DNA of 64,000 nt. Origin: Tannerellaceae bacterium. GTDB lineage: Bacteria > Bacteroidota > Bacteroidia > Bacteroidales > Tannerellaceae. Positions within the stretch are counted from its first letter, which is position 1; each line of letters opens with the position of its first letter. Position numbers and translations under genes: made by a program. The DNA lies in assembly GCA_021204405.1 (NCBI GenBank), contig JAJPZJ010000069.1, forward strand, positions 124,001-188,000, read 5' to 3'. Shown here in pieces: positions 30,138-41,227 of this stretch. Below the pieces are notes generated by a model, which ran no database searches, was not told the origin of the DNA, and was given only the letters and a program-made list of their open reading frames with translations.

Positions 30138-31943
30138 TCAGACTTTCTTCTCAATATACGCCTGTACTACATTTAATATATAGTCTCCCAATTTTTCAAT
30201 TTCCGAAACAATATCCATATAGTACACCCCGTCCTGATAAGGATATTTCTTATTATTCACATCTCCAATGTTACTTATTTTTAACTGGTTCCTATAATTA
30301 TTTATTTCATTTTCATAATTATAGGACTCGTTTATATCATCATGTACAAATTCCGTCTTATCTAATATAACATTCATACGTTTAACAGCCTTATCAACCA
30401 ATATAAACATCTGGTCTATATTATGGTTTAACTCTGCTGTAAATTCCGATTTCCCATCATTGCGCCTTTTTATCGAACGCGCCAGATTGTAGCAAGAGTC
30501 GGCAATACTTTCAATCTCCGTAACCGCACGTAACATTACCCGTACCTCTTCTTTACCTTCGGAGCTTAATCGCCCTTCAGCAACTAAAGTAAGGTAGTTA
30601 GCAATCTCAATTTCCATCCGGTCACTTATACTTTCATACTTCTCAATACGACTAAAAGTTTTCAGAAATTTTTCTTCGTTCTTTTCATAGAACAGCTCCC
30701 TTACCATGTCAAGCATCCGCAAGGAGCGCTCACCGAAAATAGCGATCTCTTTTTTTGCCTGCATCAAAGAAAGTTCCGATGTAGATAACATCCCGGAAGG
30801 GATATAAGTAAGTATAAATTCCTCTTCATCCTTCCCACTCTTTGGCTTGATCAAAGCAAAACATACATATACATAGAACTTCACAAACCAGATCATTACA
30901 CAAACGTTGATAATATTGAAAATGGTATGGAAAAGGGAAAGTCCATAAGAGACCGATACCTGTAAGGATAACAATTGTTTCTGCAATGCCGCCAGGCCGG
31001 GATCCGGCAATTCCATATTGGAAGTGATTAATGAAATTGTTTTTAGATCTAATGTAGAAAGGAAACGGCTCATTTCATTAGGGTCGCCAGGACCATAATT
31101 GGTAACGATCCATGCTATCATTCCGGTAAAAGGATAAAATAAAAGCAACGCCCATATGACCCCGAAAATATTAAACATAAAATGCACAAAAGCAGCTCTC
31201 CGAGCAGAGGTATTAGCCGAAATTGCCGCGATATTAGCAGTAATTGTTGTTCCGATATTTTCACCTAACACCATGGCTATGGCCATTTCGAATGGAATCC
31301 ACCCCTGGGTACACATAATCAGGGTAATGGCTACTGTAGCACTCGAAGATTGTACAATTATAGTCAGGATGGTACCTATAAGCAGGAAGATAAATAAGGA
31401 GGGATATCCCATGGTAGTATAGTTCTGCAAAAATGCCAGGATCTGCGGATTACTTTGCAGATCAGGTACAGAAGCTTTGAGATAGGATAAACCCATAAAC
31501 AAAAACGCAAACCCCATAAGAAATTCACCCCAGGATTTGCGTTTACTTTTACCTGAAAAAATAAGCGGGATACAAATCCCTATTAATGGCAGTGAAAAAG
31601 CACTGATATCTACCTTAAAGCCAAACAATGAGATGATCCAGGCTGTTATTGTAGTACCCACATTGGCTCCCATAATAACACTGACTGATTGTGCCAGAGA
31701 GAGCAGGCCTGCATTTACAAAGCTTACTACCATCACGGTAGTGGCACTGGAAGATTGGATAAGGGCAGTGATCAGGATTCCGGTTAGTACGCCGGTAAAC
31801 CGGTTAGTAGTCATAACCGAGAGGATATTGCGAAGCTTATCCCCTGCGACTTTCTGTAGCCCTTCACTCATTACTTTCATTCCGTACAGGAACATTCCCA
31901 GGGAACCGACAAGGGTCAGAAAATCAAAAATTGAATAGTCCAT
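30138..31943 (-). CDS. Na+/phosphate cotransporter (PNaS family) with PhoU-like tail
   Basis: A 601-residue inner-membrane symporter. Two inverted Na_Pi_cotrans repeats each carry the QSSSAT signature (IQSSSATTVMVV near 61 and VQSSSATVAIT near 205). After about eight hydrophobic segments, the C-terminal 200 residues form a helical PhoU-like domain (residues about 390-590) that probably regulates transport. It should bring in phosphate driven by sodium. Stop codon TGA. A -7 element at 31999-32006 lies upstream, divergent from the nucleoside kinase gene. Confidence 0.92.
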   Translation of the reverse strand: MDYSIFDFLTLVGSLGMFLYGMKVMSEGLQKVAGDKLRNILSVMTTNRFTGVLTGILITALIQSSSATTVMVVSFVNAGLLSLAQSVSVIMGANVGTTITAWIISLFGFKVDISAFSLPLIGICIPLIFSGKSKRKSWGEFLMGFAFLFMGLSYLKASVPDLQSNPQILAFLQNYTTMGYPSLFIFLLIGTILTIIVQSSSATVAITLIMCTQGWIPFEMAIAMVLGENIGTTITANIAAISANTSARRAAFVHFMFNIFGVIWALLLFYPFTGMIAWIVTNYGPGDPNEMSRFLSTLDLKTISLITSNMELPDPGLAALQKQLLSLQVSVSYGLSLFHTIFNIINVCVMIWFVKFYVYVCFALIKPKSGKDEEEFILTYIPSGMLSTSELSLMQAKKEIAIFGERSLRMLDMVRELFYEKNEEKFLKTFSRIEKYESISDRMEIEIANYLTLVAEGRLSSEGKEEVRVMLRAVTEIESIADSCYNLARSIKRRNDGKSEFTAELNHNIDQMFILVDKAVKRMNVILDKTEFVHDDINESYNYENEINNYRNQLKISNIGDVNNKKYPYQDGVYYMDIVSEIEKLGDYILNVVQAYIEKKV

Positions 31944-31998
31944 TTAAAATACGTTTAACAAATGACTAAATGTAAGTTTTATTTTTATCTTTAGGTGG

Positions 31999-32006
31999 CA
32001 AAACTA
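31999..32006 (-). promoter_or_regulatory. Bacteroidota -7 element of the phosphate transporter gene
   Basis: The plus strand reads CAAAACTA, i.e. TAGTTTTG on the minus strand, 55 bp upstream of the start at 31943. Confidence 0.45.
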
Positions 32007-32025
32007 CAAATAATAACTGAATATT

Positions 32026-33693
32026 ATGTCTGAATTAATTACAATTTACTGTAAAAACAACAACATATACAAGGATATACCCATTGGTTCATCACTGCTG
32101 GAAATTTATGATATGGTAGGGTCACCTCTGGAGTTCCGGCCACTGAATGCACATGTAAACCACCGGGTAGAAGATCTTACCTTCCGCTGCTGGCAGCCGA
32201 AAGATATAGAATTTTATGATTACACCCGGCAAACCGGCGTGCGAACCTATGTACGTACCCTGTGTTACATATTTTCCAAAGCAGTATATGATATTATACC
32301 TACTGCCACCCTTTATCTCGAACATCCCATCTCCAAAGGTTACTATTGTGTAATTGAAAACGGGAAAAAGATAGACGCAGAACTGATCGGGCAAATAAAG
32401 GAACGGATGAAAGAGATCATCAACGCCGATCTCCCGTTCCACCTGAAAAACGTTCGGACCGAAGATGCGGTTATTTTATTCCGCGAAAGAGGCATGGAAG
32501 ATAAAGCCACCTTGCTTGAAACAGCAGGGCTGCCCTATACCTTCTATTATGAACTGGATGGATACATCAACTTCTTTTATGGAAGCCTGACTCCTTCGAC
32601 AGGATATATTTGGTTATTCGACATTGCACCCTATTTCGACGGAGTTTTATTACAGATTCCACTGAAAGAAGATCCCAGGGTATTATCTCCCGTCATCCCA
32701 CAGAATAAAATGTTTGCTGTTTACAAAGAACACCTTTCCTTGCAACGTACTGTCCACCTCGATACTGTGGGCGACCTCAATAAGGTGATCGAAAACAAAA
32801 TGACGCCGGAAGTTATTATGGTATCGGAAGCGATGCAGGAAAAACAGATTGCTAAAATAGCCGAGGAGATTTCCGGCAGGTATAAAGAAGGAGTACGTAT
32901 GGTGCTTATTTCCGGTCCTTCTTCCTCCGGTAAAACAACCTTTTGTAAACGGTTGGAAATCCAGCTAATTACCAACTTATTGCATCCTGTCAGTATTTCT
33001 CTTGACGATTATTTCCTTGACAGGAAAGATACACCGTTAGATATTAATGGCGAATACGATTTTGAATCTTTATACGCGCTCGACCTGGTTTATTTCAACA
33101 GCGATTTACAAAGATTACTGGCAGGAGAAGAAATCGAATTGCCAAGCTTTAACTTCGAAACAGGAAGCCGCATATACAAAGGGAAAAAACTAAAACTAAA
33201 AGAAAACTCTATCCTGGTAATTGAGGGTATCCATGCGCTTAACCCGGAATTAACAGCTATTATCGACGAACAGTATAAATACAAAGTGTATGTATCCGTA
33301 CTGACCTCTATCTCCCTGGATAACCATAACTGGATACCGACAACCGACAACCGGTTGCTACGCCGTATCATACGCGACTACCGGTTCCGGGGTTATTCGG
33401 CCAAAGACACGATTGCCCGCTGGCCAAGTGTGCGCCGAGGAGAAGACAAATGGATCTTCCCCTTCCAGGAAAATGCCGATGCCATGTTTAACAGTGCCAT
33501 GATTTATGAGCTGGCAGCTATCCGGCAATCTGTAGAACCGATCCTAAAAGAAGTACGGGAAAGCGATAACGAATACGCAGAAGCCTTCCGCCTGCTGCGT
33601 TTCTTAAAATATTTCAACTATCTGCCTGATGAAACACTACCGGGAACCTCTCTTTTACGTGAGTTTCTTGGAGGAGGGACATTCAGGTATTAA
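32026..33693 (+). CDS. Nucleoside (uridine-type) kinase with ThrRS-like N-terminal domains
   Basis: A 555-residue composite protein known in Bacteroidota and Clostridia. Residues 1-60 are TGS-like, and the next 150 resemble the second additional domain of threonyl-tRNA synthetase, probably as a regulatory or binding module. From about 295 the phosphoribulokinase/uridine kinase domain begins, with the Walker A motif ISGPSSSGKTTF, SLDDYFLDR and VIEGIHALNPEL. It probably phosphorylates a nucleoside or similar alcohol; the substrate is not evident. Intact. A near-consensus TATCTTTA lies about 40 bp upstream. Confidence 0.9.
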   Translation: MSELITIYCKNNNIYKDIPIGSSLLEIYDMVGSPLEFRPLNAHVNHRVEDLTFRCWQPKDIEFYDYTRQTGVRTYVRTLCYIFSKAVYDIIPTATLYLEHPISKGYYCVIENGKKIDAELIGQIKERMKEIINADLPFHLKNVRTEDAVILFRERGMEDKATLLETAGLPYTFYYELDGYINFFYGSLTPSTGYIWLFDIAPYFDGVLLQIPLKEDPRVLSPVIPQNKMFAVYKEHLSLQRTVHLDTVGDLNKVIENKMTPEVIMVSEAMQEKQIAKIAEEISGRYKEGVRMVLISGPSSSGKTTFCKRLEIQLITNLLHPVSISLDDYFLDRKDTPLDINGEYDFESLYALDLVYFNSDLQRLLAGEEIELPSFNFETGSRIYKGKKLKLKENSILVIEGIHALNPELTAIIDEQYKYKVYVSVLTSISLDNHNWIPTTDNRLLRRIIRDYRFRGYSAKDTIARWPSVRRGEDKWIFPFQENADAMFNSAMIYELAAIRQSVEPILKEVRESDNEYAEAFRLLRFLKYFNYLPDETLPGTSLLREFLGGGTFRY

Positions 33694-33790
33694 TTAAAAG
33701 ACTAAGAATTTATCCCCATTCGGGAATTAAAGCAATCGAAAATCAGCCCTGGCGAATAGGGCGGTGACCAAAAAGTAGAAGTAGTTCCCC

Positions 33791-34063
33791 GACTTGACCA
33801 CAGCGTTGTTAAATTCTCTTCCCTTAGTCCTACAAGGACGGTATATCCTAGCCCGGTACGCAGTGCCGGGTGGTTGATATGGATCTTTTTTGAGTGCTGT
33901 AAGCACGGCATAAAATATACATAAGATCAGATTTTTATTATGCCGTGCTTACAGCACTCCCACATCATTATATTCCTAACTACCCAGGGCGGTGCCCTGG
34001 GCTGGGATATACCGTCCTTGTAGGACTAAGGGAAGAGAATTTAACAGCCCTGCGACTTGACCG
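33791..34063. repeat. Palindromic island A: nested inverted repeats
   Basis: A 273-bp noncoding element. The outer arms 33809-33855 and 34000-34046 are inverted copies of 47 bp with one mismatch. Inside lie a 22-bp perfect inverted repeat (33893-33914 / 33939-33960) and two GC-rich hairpins (33853-33871, 33984-34002). The decamer CGACTTGACC flanks both ends in direct orientation (33791-33800 and 34054-34063). The bases before it contain a module (33732-33759) also found in island B. No transposase is present. Confidence 0.85.
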
Positions 34064-34186
34064 AGGAACAGTAACGTTTAGTTTATAACCCTTTATATGT
34101 CTGTAAAATATTCCAACCATGACTAGTCAGAAACCGTAGGTTGGTTTACGTGAAATTCCTTTCAACTCACAAAAACGATTTTCCTG

Positions 34187-35392
34187 TTACTCTATCACTA
34201 TATAGGCAATATAATGTGTTACCTCCTCAACCGGGCATAAAGAAAGATATCCAGCCGTAATCTTACCATCCACTACTTTCAAAGGATATTTATTGCTCAT
34301 CTTATCATTAAAACGCTGTGCCTCCCCTTTCTCCTTAAAATATGCTACCTGATACATGCCTTTACTATGCTGAGCTATTAATTTATCAAATACCTGTATC
34401 GCAACCAGCCCCATGGTATAACGCATATTGATCTCTACACAAGGATGCAGATAATACTCTCCCTTTTCATAGATCATCATATCCACCCCAAGATAACCGG
34501 CATACCTATTCCCGTAAAACACCTGCAACTGCACAATAAGCTCTTCAACGATCCTATTTAATTTATCCCTCTGTATATAAGTCTCCGGATGCTTATACAG
34601 GTGATCCTGGCTCATTAATATATTGCTGGAATAAGCTCCCCGCTCACCGGTAGAGAATACGGAAAGCCCTTTGTAAATAATATTACCTTTACCATCAGAA
34701 TAAAACTCCATGGCAAAATCAACCACTTTATTTAACCCTTGCTCAATAGAAACAGCTCCCTGCCTATTGATAGCCCCTACAATCCAGGTTATATCCTTTC
34801 CCGAAAGCTCTGCTGAAGTAATCCAGAGAATCCCTCTGCCGGAAGAAGAAAAAGGAGTTTTTATAACATACGGAGGAGCAAGCTGAGCCATATAATGCTT
34901 TACAGCGGTAAGATCTTTGCATACCCACGGAGTTAAGGTCGCTTCTATTTTCGGAACCGAGTTACATAGCGCAGCGATCACTTTATGGCCTGTATACCGC
35001 CCGGTCATCTCATAATATTCCGTTTTCCATTCAGGAATAGTCAGCGGAAGCCCCTTCTCTTTTTTCAGTTTACGGAACACCTGCAAGCTATGTGGAGAAA
35101 TACCCCAGGGGGTTGCAATACAGGGCGGTACCTGTTGCACACGTTGTAGAGAAGAGCTTAAAGAGATGATGGATATAGCAGGAGCTATTTCTTCCGGCAA
35201 AACGTTTAGGTACTCATTTGCACCGGGATGATCTGTAAGCACCCAATCACCGGGCTCAGCATACCAGGCAGGCAACAAAGACAAATCGTTCATCATCACC
35301 CTTACATTCGCCGGCGCTGTATAATTACCACTATTAACCAGCACAGCCGTTTCATGGCCAGGATTGAAAAAATGCATTTTTACCGGTTTCAT
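34187..35392 (-). CDS. ATP-grasp-like protein of unknown substrate
   Basis: A 401-residue protein that looks like a distant ATP-grasp ligase. VIKTPFSSSGRGILWI near residue 178-193 is like the ATP-grasp lysine plus glycine-rich loop, and YYLHPCVEINMRYTMG near 328-343 resembles the metal-binding ExN block that ends the fold. The N-terminal 150 residues (FFNPGHETAVLVNSGNY) form a separate domain. No signal peptide. The family is usually annotated as hypothetical in Bacteroidota. It lies 72 bp downstream of the DUF349 gene on the same strand and may be co-transcribed with it. Intact. Confidence 0.65.
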   Translation of the reverse strand: MKPVKMHFFNPGHETAVLVNSGNYTAPANVRVMMNDLSLLPAWYAEPGDWVLTDHPGANEYLNVLPEEIAPAISIISLSSSLQRVQQVPPCIATPWGISPHSLQVFRKLKKEKGLPLTIPEWKTEYYEMTGRYTGHKVIAALCNSVPKIEATLTPWVCKDLTAVKHYMAQLAPPYVIKTPFSSSGRGILWITSAELSGKDITWIVGAINRQGAVSIEQGLNKVVDFAMEFYSDGKGNIIYKGLSVFSTGERGAYSSNILMSQDHLYKHPETYIQRDKLNRIVEELIVQLQVFYGNRYAGYLGVDMMIYEKGEYYLHPCVEINMRYTMGLVAIQVFDKLIAQHSKGMYQVAYFKEKGEAQRFNDKMSNKYPLKVVDGKITAGYLSLCPVEEVTHYIAYIVIE

Positions 35393-35464
35393 AAAAACTT
35401 GATAGAAAAAGTAAAGCCACCTTTGATAAAGATGGCTTCAACATATTTTTGGAGTGATTCGTTA

Positions 35465-37330
35465 TTAAAGATTTTCGTCAATAGCTTCAATCTTCTTAAC
35501 AATCAGTTTCATATCCTCTTTCAATTTCTCGATTTTGCGTTCCATCTCTTTTACAAGGCCACCGCCACCTTTAGAGAAGATACTTAAGAAGCCAATGTTA
35601 TTTTCATAGGTCTGCAACTCATTTTTCATACGTTCATAGGTACGCATCAAACGGTCACGTTTACCATATAGCTTGCTCTTGCCACGCTCATCCTGCGCCA
35701 TATCATTCAGGTTGGTACAGAAGGACTGCATTTTACGGTCCGTCTGGTCTACCTTCAAACGGTCAAACTGGCTATCCACCGCTTCATGATATTCTTTATA
35801 TATCTTATCTTTTTCCCTGAAGGGCACATGGCCGATCGCACTCCATTCTGCCATCAGGCCTTTCAAGGTATCGATTGCAATCTCCGGCTCCAGCGACGTA
35901 TCCAGGGTATTGATCTTTTCGATTACCTCTTTCTTTGCCAACAGATTTACCTGCTCGGCTCCCTTCTGGGAAGAAACATTCTTTTTCTTCTGTTCGAAGA
36001 AATAATCGCATGCAGCAATAAACCGTTTCCAGATCGAATCCGAATGTTTATGGGCTACAGAACCAATCGTTTTCCACTCCTTTTGCAAAGCAATCATTTT
36101 ATCCGTAGTATTTTTCCAATCTGTACTATCTTTCAGGGCTTCTGCCTTTTCGCATAATCCCCTTTTCAGTTTCAGATTCTTCTCCATATCCTCTTTTACG
36201 GATTTATAGAATTTACTTTTACGGCTAAAATATACATCACAGGCACTCCGGAAGCGTTCAAAAATCTTTGCATTAGACTTCTTCGGAGCAAATCCGATGG
36301 TTTTCCACTTCTCCTGCAAAGCCATCACCTCTTTATTCTTAGCTTCCCAATCTTTAAAGGTCTTCAAAGCAGTATAATCAATACCCTCTATCTCTTCACA
36401 GATCGCTGTTTTAGCTTCCAGGTTTTCCTGCTCCCTTTCTTTTAAAGATTCAAAATGTAGCTGATGTCTTTTATTAATTACCGTAGAAGCCGTTTTAAAA
36501 CGGTTCCATAGTTCCTCGCGCAGTTCTTTGGCTACCGGGCCGATCTCCCTCCACTGCTGGTGCAACTTCTGCAATTGATGGAAAGCCGAAACAACATCGG
36601 GTTCATTTTCAAGTTTTTCCACCGCTTCACATAAAGCCGTTTTCAGTTCCAGGTTTTTCTTAAAATCATAATCGCGGAACTGGTTATTGATCTTTATAAT
36701 ATCGTAGAATTTTTCGCTGTATAGCTGATAACTTTTCCACAGTTCATTTACATGCTCCTGGGGAACCGCTTTTAATTCTTTCCAACGGGTCTGGATCTCT
36801 TTAAATTCCTGATATAGTTTATTAAAATCCTCCTGGCTTTCCGTCAGCCCTTTTAACTGTTCTATCAATTGTAGTTTAAGCGCATAATTAGCCGCTTTCA
36901 CCTGTTCTTCGGCAGCCAGTAATTCAGCTTTTGCTTTTTTATAATCAGCCAATAAGTCTTTAATGGTATTTTCTGCTTCATCCTCAGGTGCTACAAAATC
37001 CTTTTCTTCACCCCCTGTTTCAAGGAATGTTTTTTTCAGCTCTTCCACTTCACTTCTCCGGATTTTATAATAAGCCTGTTTCAATGATTCTATATCATTG
37101 CGGCTTGCATTCGCAGCATTATTCACTAAAGCAGACAATTGTTGTACAATTTCTTCTTTAGACAGCTTACCGGTTTCCGCCGCTTCTTCCTCTGCGGGGG
37201 CAGCCCCTTCTGCTGTATTTTCTAAATTTTCTGCTACTACTTCCGGAGTTGCTTCCGTTGCTTTAGTTTCTTCTAAGTTACCGTTGTCCTCTACCGGTAA
37301 ATTAGCCTCATGGGTGTCATTCATATTCAA
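35465..37330 (-). CDS. DUF349-repeat coiled-coil protein
   Basis: A 621-residue, highly charged helical protein with about five DUF349 repeats, each with the pattern W..I.pv...e.LW.rFk or a close variant (WREIGPVAKELREELWNRFK near 265 is the clearest). An acidic, Ala/Glu-rich N-terminal 65 residues is probably disordered. The last 60 residues form coiled coils. It is cytoplasmic, abundant and conserved in Bacteroidota, with no established function; a nucleic-acid or ribosome-linked role has been suggested for relatives. Intact. Confidence 0.88.
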   Translation of the reverse strand: MNMNDTHEANLPVEDNGNLEETKATEATPEVVAENLENTAEGAAPAEEEAAETGKLSKEEIVQQLSALVNNAANASRNDIESLKQAYYKIRRSEVEELKKTFLETGGEEKDFVAPEDEAENTIKDLLADYKKAKAELLAAEEQVKAANYALKLQLIEQLKGLTESQEDFNKLYQEFKEIQTRWKELKAVPQEHVNELWKSYQLYSEKFYDIIKINNQFRDYDFKKNLELKTALCEAVEKLENEPDVVSAFHQLQKLHQQWREIGPVAKELREELWNRFKTASTVINKRHQLHFESLKEREQENLEAKTAICEEIEGIDYTALKTFKDWEAKNKEVMALQEKWKTIGFAPKKSNAKIFERFRSACDVYFSRKSKFYKSVKEDMEKNLKLKRGLCEKAEALKDSTDWKNTTDKMIALQKEWKTIGSVAHKHSDSIWKRFIAACDYFFEQKKKNVSSQKGAEQVNLLAKKEVIEKINTLDTSLEPEIAIDTLKGLMAEWSAIGHVPFREKDKIYKEYHEAVDSQFDRLKVDQTDRKMQSFCTNLNDMAQDERGKSKLYGKRDRLMRTYERMKNELQTYENNIGFLSIFSKGGGGLVKEMERKIEKLKEDMKLIVKKIEAIDENL

Positions 37331-38048
37331 TCACATTTAAGAAAAGGATAAATACCTTATACTATTCAGATTACAAATTAAAGTAAATATTTTTGTATTC
37401 CCACCTATAAATCAAATCTTTTTTAGTCAAAAGCTAATCTACTTAACTATTTATTTAACTATTTTACAAAAAATGAAATAAATATATATGGAAATATGTT
37501 ATAAAAGTAAGCAATAAAATGATGCCCTGCCAAAACCAATTTAAGAAGCACATAATCTACTCAGGAATAAAACATTATCCATTAATCAAAAGTAAAAAGC
37601 ACTATATGGTTACAAGAAACAACAGGATGCTGGTAATAAAGAACTATTTACTTATCAGGCATATCATCATCAACAAAAAGTAAATACAAAATATTTTTTG
37701 ATAAAAACAGTCCGGTTTATTTTTTAAACACAAGTGGGAAAAAATCTCCGGAAACAGCTTTTTATCAGAAGGGAAGAGGTATACACAAACCTGTTCCCGG
37801 TATTTTATGTATCACAAAACCGGATTTGCTGAAATCCGGGTTAAAACAAGAAAGGAGGTGTAAACCACAAAGTAGTTCACTTAACAAAAGTCAGGTAACA
37901 ACCAACCTGATACACATTTTTATAAAACACTATAAAGTATTTCAATTACACATATCAATAATTGTATGAAAAAGAATACGTACGCATACCATGGAACAGT
38001 TCTTACTTGTATGCTTATGTTAATCTTAAAAAAACAATAAAAGGAAAT
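37331..38048. other. Long noncoding leader region upstream of SusC1
   Basis: About 700 bp, AT-rich, without a convincing gene. It has a small hairpin CCGGATTT (37820-37827) / AAATCCGG (37832-37839), followed by AGGAGGTG at 37854-37861 with no reading frame behind it. Long leaders are common before SusC genes and may hold an antisense or attenuation RNA; I see no clear -7 element to support this. Confidence 0.4.
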
Positions 38049-41000
38049 ATGAAGAAGAAAACTATTGAACTTATCTCTGCCAGGCACTTATGTATAGGTC
38101 TATCCCTATGCTGTCTATTAATCGGGACGTATACTGAAGCCACCGCAGGCACAACAGATAAAGAATTAGAAACAAATGCCAGACAACAAAGTACAAAAAG
38201 AATATCAGGAGTTGTTGTAGATGGAACCGGTGAGCCGGTAATTGGTGCCAATGTCGTTGTAAAAGGCACACCAACAGGAGTTATTACCGATTTTGACGGA
38301 AACTTCAACCTGAAAGTGCCGGAAAATTCGATTATTGTTATTAGCTATATCGGCCACCAGCCCCAGGAGGTATCGGTTGCCGGTAGGACGGTATTCAATA
38401 TTACATTGGCCGAAGATACACAAACACTGGATGAAATAGTAGTAACCGCTTTAGGTATCAAACGCCAGGCCCGTTCGATCGGATATTCTACCGCCAACGT
38501 AGGGGGAGATGAATTTACCGAATCACGCGACCTGAATATCGGTAACGCCCTTACCGGGAAAGTGGCCGGGGTAACCGTATCGGGAAATGCAACCGGTGTG
38601 GGTGGTAGTAGCCGTGTAACGATCCGTGGTAACGCATCCTTAACAGGGAATAACCAGCCGTTGTACGTAATCGACGGCGTTCCTTTCGATAATACCAATA
38701 TCGGAAGTGCCGGCAAATGGGGCGGTATAGATATGGGTGACGGCCTGAATGCCATCAACCCCGATGATATCGCAGAAATCCAGGTACTGAAAGGAGCTGC
38801 CGCTTCCGCCCTATACGGGTATCGCAGGGGTAACGGTGCGATCCTGATCACTACTAAAACAGGTACCCAGAAAGGTGTTTCCATCGAATTTAATAATAAC
38901 CTTACTTTCAATCCTATTTACGACTACCGCGATTTCCAGGAAGTGTACGGACAGGGAACCAGAGGTTCACAACCTACTTCACAGGGAGCAGCCGTCGATA
39001 CCTACTCAAGCAGTTGGGGTGCCAGGATGGGTTCGGGAGTAAGAGCTATTAACTTCCTGGGCGAAGAATATGATTATGTAAAACGGAATAACTGGAAAGA
39101 ATTCTATAAAGTCGGAGTTACCGACCAGGCTTCGCTCAGTGTAAGTGGCAAAAGCGACAACATTACATACAGGATCGGTATATCAAACACCTATGACCGC
39201 TCTATCTTACCAAATGCCAACCTCAACCAACAGGGTATAAACTTAAACACCACATATAATATAACTTCCAAATTATCTTTGGCTGTAAACGCCAACTACG
39301 TATTCGAAAAAGTGAAGAACAGGGCCAACCTGTCCGACGGTAACGGTAACGTAAATGCAACGTTGCTTTACCTGGCCAACTCTTTCGACGTAAGATGGCT
39401 GGAACCACGCGTAGATTCCAACGGCAATGAGCTGTTACCCGGAGATAATGTATACTTCAACAACCCCTATTACCTGCAGTATGAAAAGTCTAACGAAACC
39501 AACCGTAACCGTTTAACGGGAGGTATGACCTTACGCTACGACATCCTGGACTGGTTATATGCCCAGGGACAGGTAACACGCGACGGTTATACATTGGAAT
39601 TCCGCCAGGTTCAACCCATGGGGGCAGCTGCCGACCCGGGTGGTTACCTGAATGAATACTCCAGGAACTTCTCTGAGATAAACCTGAACTACCTGATCGG
39701 TGCAAATAAAAAGTTCAACGACGACTGGTCGTTGGGTGCAACCTTCGGGGGGGGGTAACCGCTTACGTAATATATGGAAGCAATTCGGTACAAGCGGTAA
39801 TATCAAATCGTTCATTGTACCGGGCACATGGGCTGCCGGAAATATAAGCGACAGATACTACGAAAAGAAATATGAAGAATACCGGGTAAACTCAATTTAC
39901 GGAACGGTCGACCTGGGTTTCCGCGAATTCCTTTTCCTGAATTTTACCGGACGTAACGACTGGTTCTCGACACTGAACCCGGATACCAACAGCTATTTCT
40001 ATCCTTCCGTAAGTTTAAGCTTTATGTTCAGTGAGGCACTGGATATGCCGGAATGGATCTATTCCAGTAAATTAAGGGCCGCCTATGCCTCTGCATCCAA
40101 CGGTACGACACCTTACCAGACAGCGCTTTATTATGCGCTCGAAGACTATCAGCTAAGCGGCGAATCTGTAGGTGCGATTTCCAATAGCAGTGTACCCAAC
40201 CAATACCTCAAACCGGTACGTATCTCAGAATGGGAAGTTGGGTTGAATGTACAATTCCTTGAAAACCGGTTAGGGTTTGACCTGGCCCTGTACCAGAAGA
40301 AAACAACCGACGATATCGCAGAAGTAAGTACCAGTATAGCTTCCGGATTTAACAGCGCATTAATGAATGTGGGTGAGATCAGGAACTGCGGTATAGAATT
40401 CATGCTGCATGCCGTACCCATGAACACACGTATTTTCAGATGGAATACAACGTTCAATATTGCATACAATGCCAATAAAGTGCTAGCCCTGGGAGGTGCG
40501 GAATACCTCACAATTGATGGTGCGGAAGCACGGTCGGAAGCAGCTTATATCCGTAACAAAGTAGGAGAATCCTACGGACATATCTATGGGTATAAATACC
40601 TGCGCGACGACAATGGCAATAAAGTATTTGATGAAAGCGGTTTTGCCATGCGTACTGAAGAACTCGAAGACCTGGGTAGTGGTGTATACAAACTAACCGG
40701 AGGTTTCAGGAATGAGTTCACTTACAGGAACTACTCTTTAGCCTTCCTGCTGGATTACAAATTCGGGGCTAAAATCTTCTCCGGAACAAACCAGAACCTC
40801 TACAGCAATGGTTTACACAAGGCCACACTCGAAGGACGTGAAGGCGGTATCGTAGGCGACGGAGTAACGGAGAGCGGTGCCAGAAACACGGTCAACGTAG
40901 ATGCACAGGATTACTGGTAGGAGATCGCTTCTAGGAATATTGCCGAAGAATTTGTATATGATGCCAGCTTTATTAAGTTAAGAGAACTTTCCCTGGCATA

Positions 41001-41205
41001 TACCTTCCCTGCTTCCATGATAAGATCCAAATACATCAAAGGAGCCACCATATCGATTGTCGGACGTAACCTATGGACCATTTTGAAACACACAGATAAC
41101 ATTGATCCTGAATCATCTATCAACAATACCAACGGCCAGGGATTGGAATTGAATGGTTACCCTATGACCAGGAATATCGGATTTAATGTGAACGTAAAAT
41201 TCTAA
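38049..41205 (+). pseudogene. SusC/RagA-family TonB-linked outer-membrane protein (SusC1), frame broken at a G9 tract and a TAG
   Basis: A TonB-dependent outer-membrane porin of about 1050 residues that imports glycans or peptides with its SusD partner. The start is ATG 38049 (MKKKTIELISARHLC) with an RBS-like AAGGAA. After the signal peptide come a CarboxypepD_reg-like domain (GEPVIGANVVVKGTPTGVIT), the TonB box region, the plug (NNQPLYVIDGVPF, VLKGAAASALYG) and a beta-barrel ending in VKF. The frame is lost at a run of nine G (39747-39755, one G too many or two too few) and an in-frame TAG interrupts at 40918-40920 (DYW-stop-EIASRN). The rest is undamaged, and SusD1 follows 22 bp downstream. 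Confidence 0.85.
39747..39755 (+). repeat. G9 homopolymer in SusC1
   Basis: Nine consecutive G inside the coding region, out of frame by one base. A slippage-prone tract. Confidence 0.9.
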
Positions 41206-41227
41206 CCACGAAAAGCAGATTAAAAAA

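Noticed and set aside
33702-34080. CRISPR array
   Set aside because: The repeats are inverted and nested, not regularly spaced direct repeats with unique spacers, and no cas genes are present in the window.
37854-37861. Shine-Dalgarno-like AGGAGGTG
   Set aside because: No reading frame of useful length follows; Bacteroidota rarely use strong SD sequences.
37962-38048. Longer start of SusC1 at 37962
   Set aside because: It would put 29 residues before a good signal peptide. ATG 38049 with AAGGAA upstream is the natural start.
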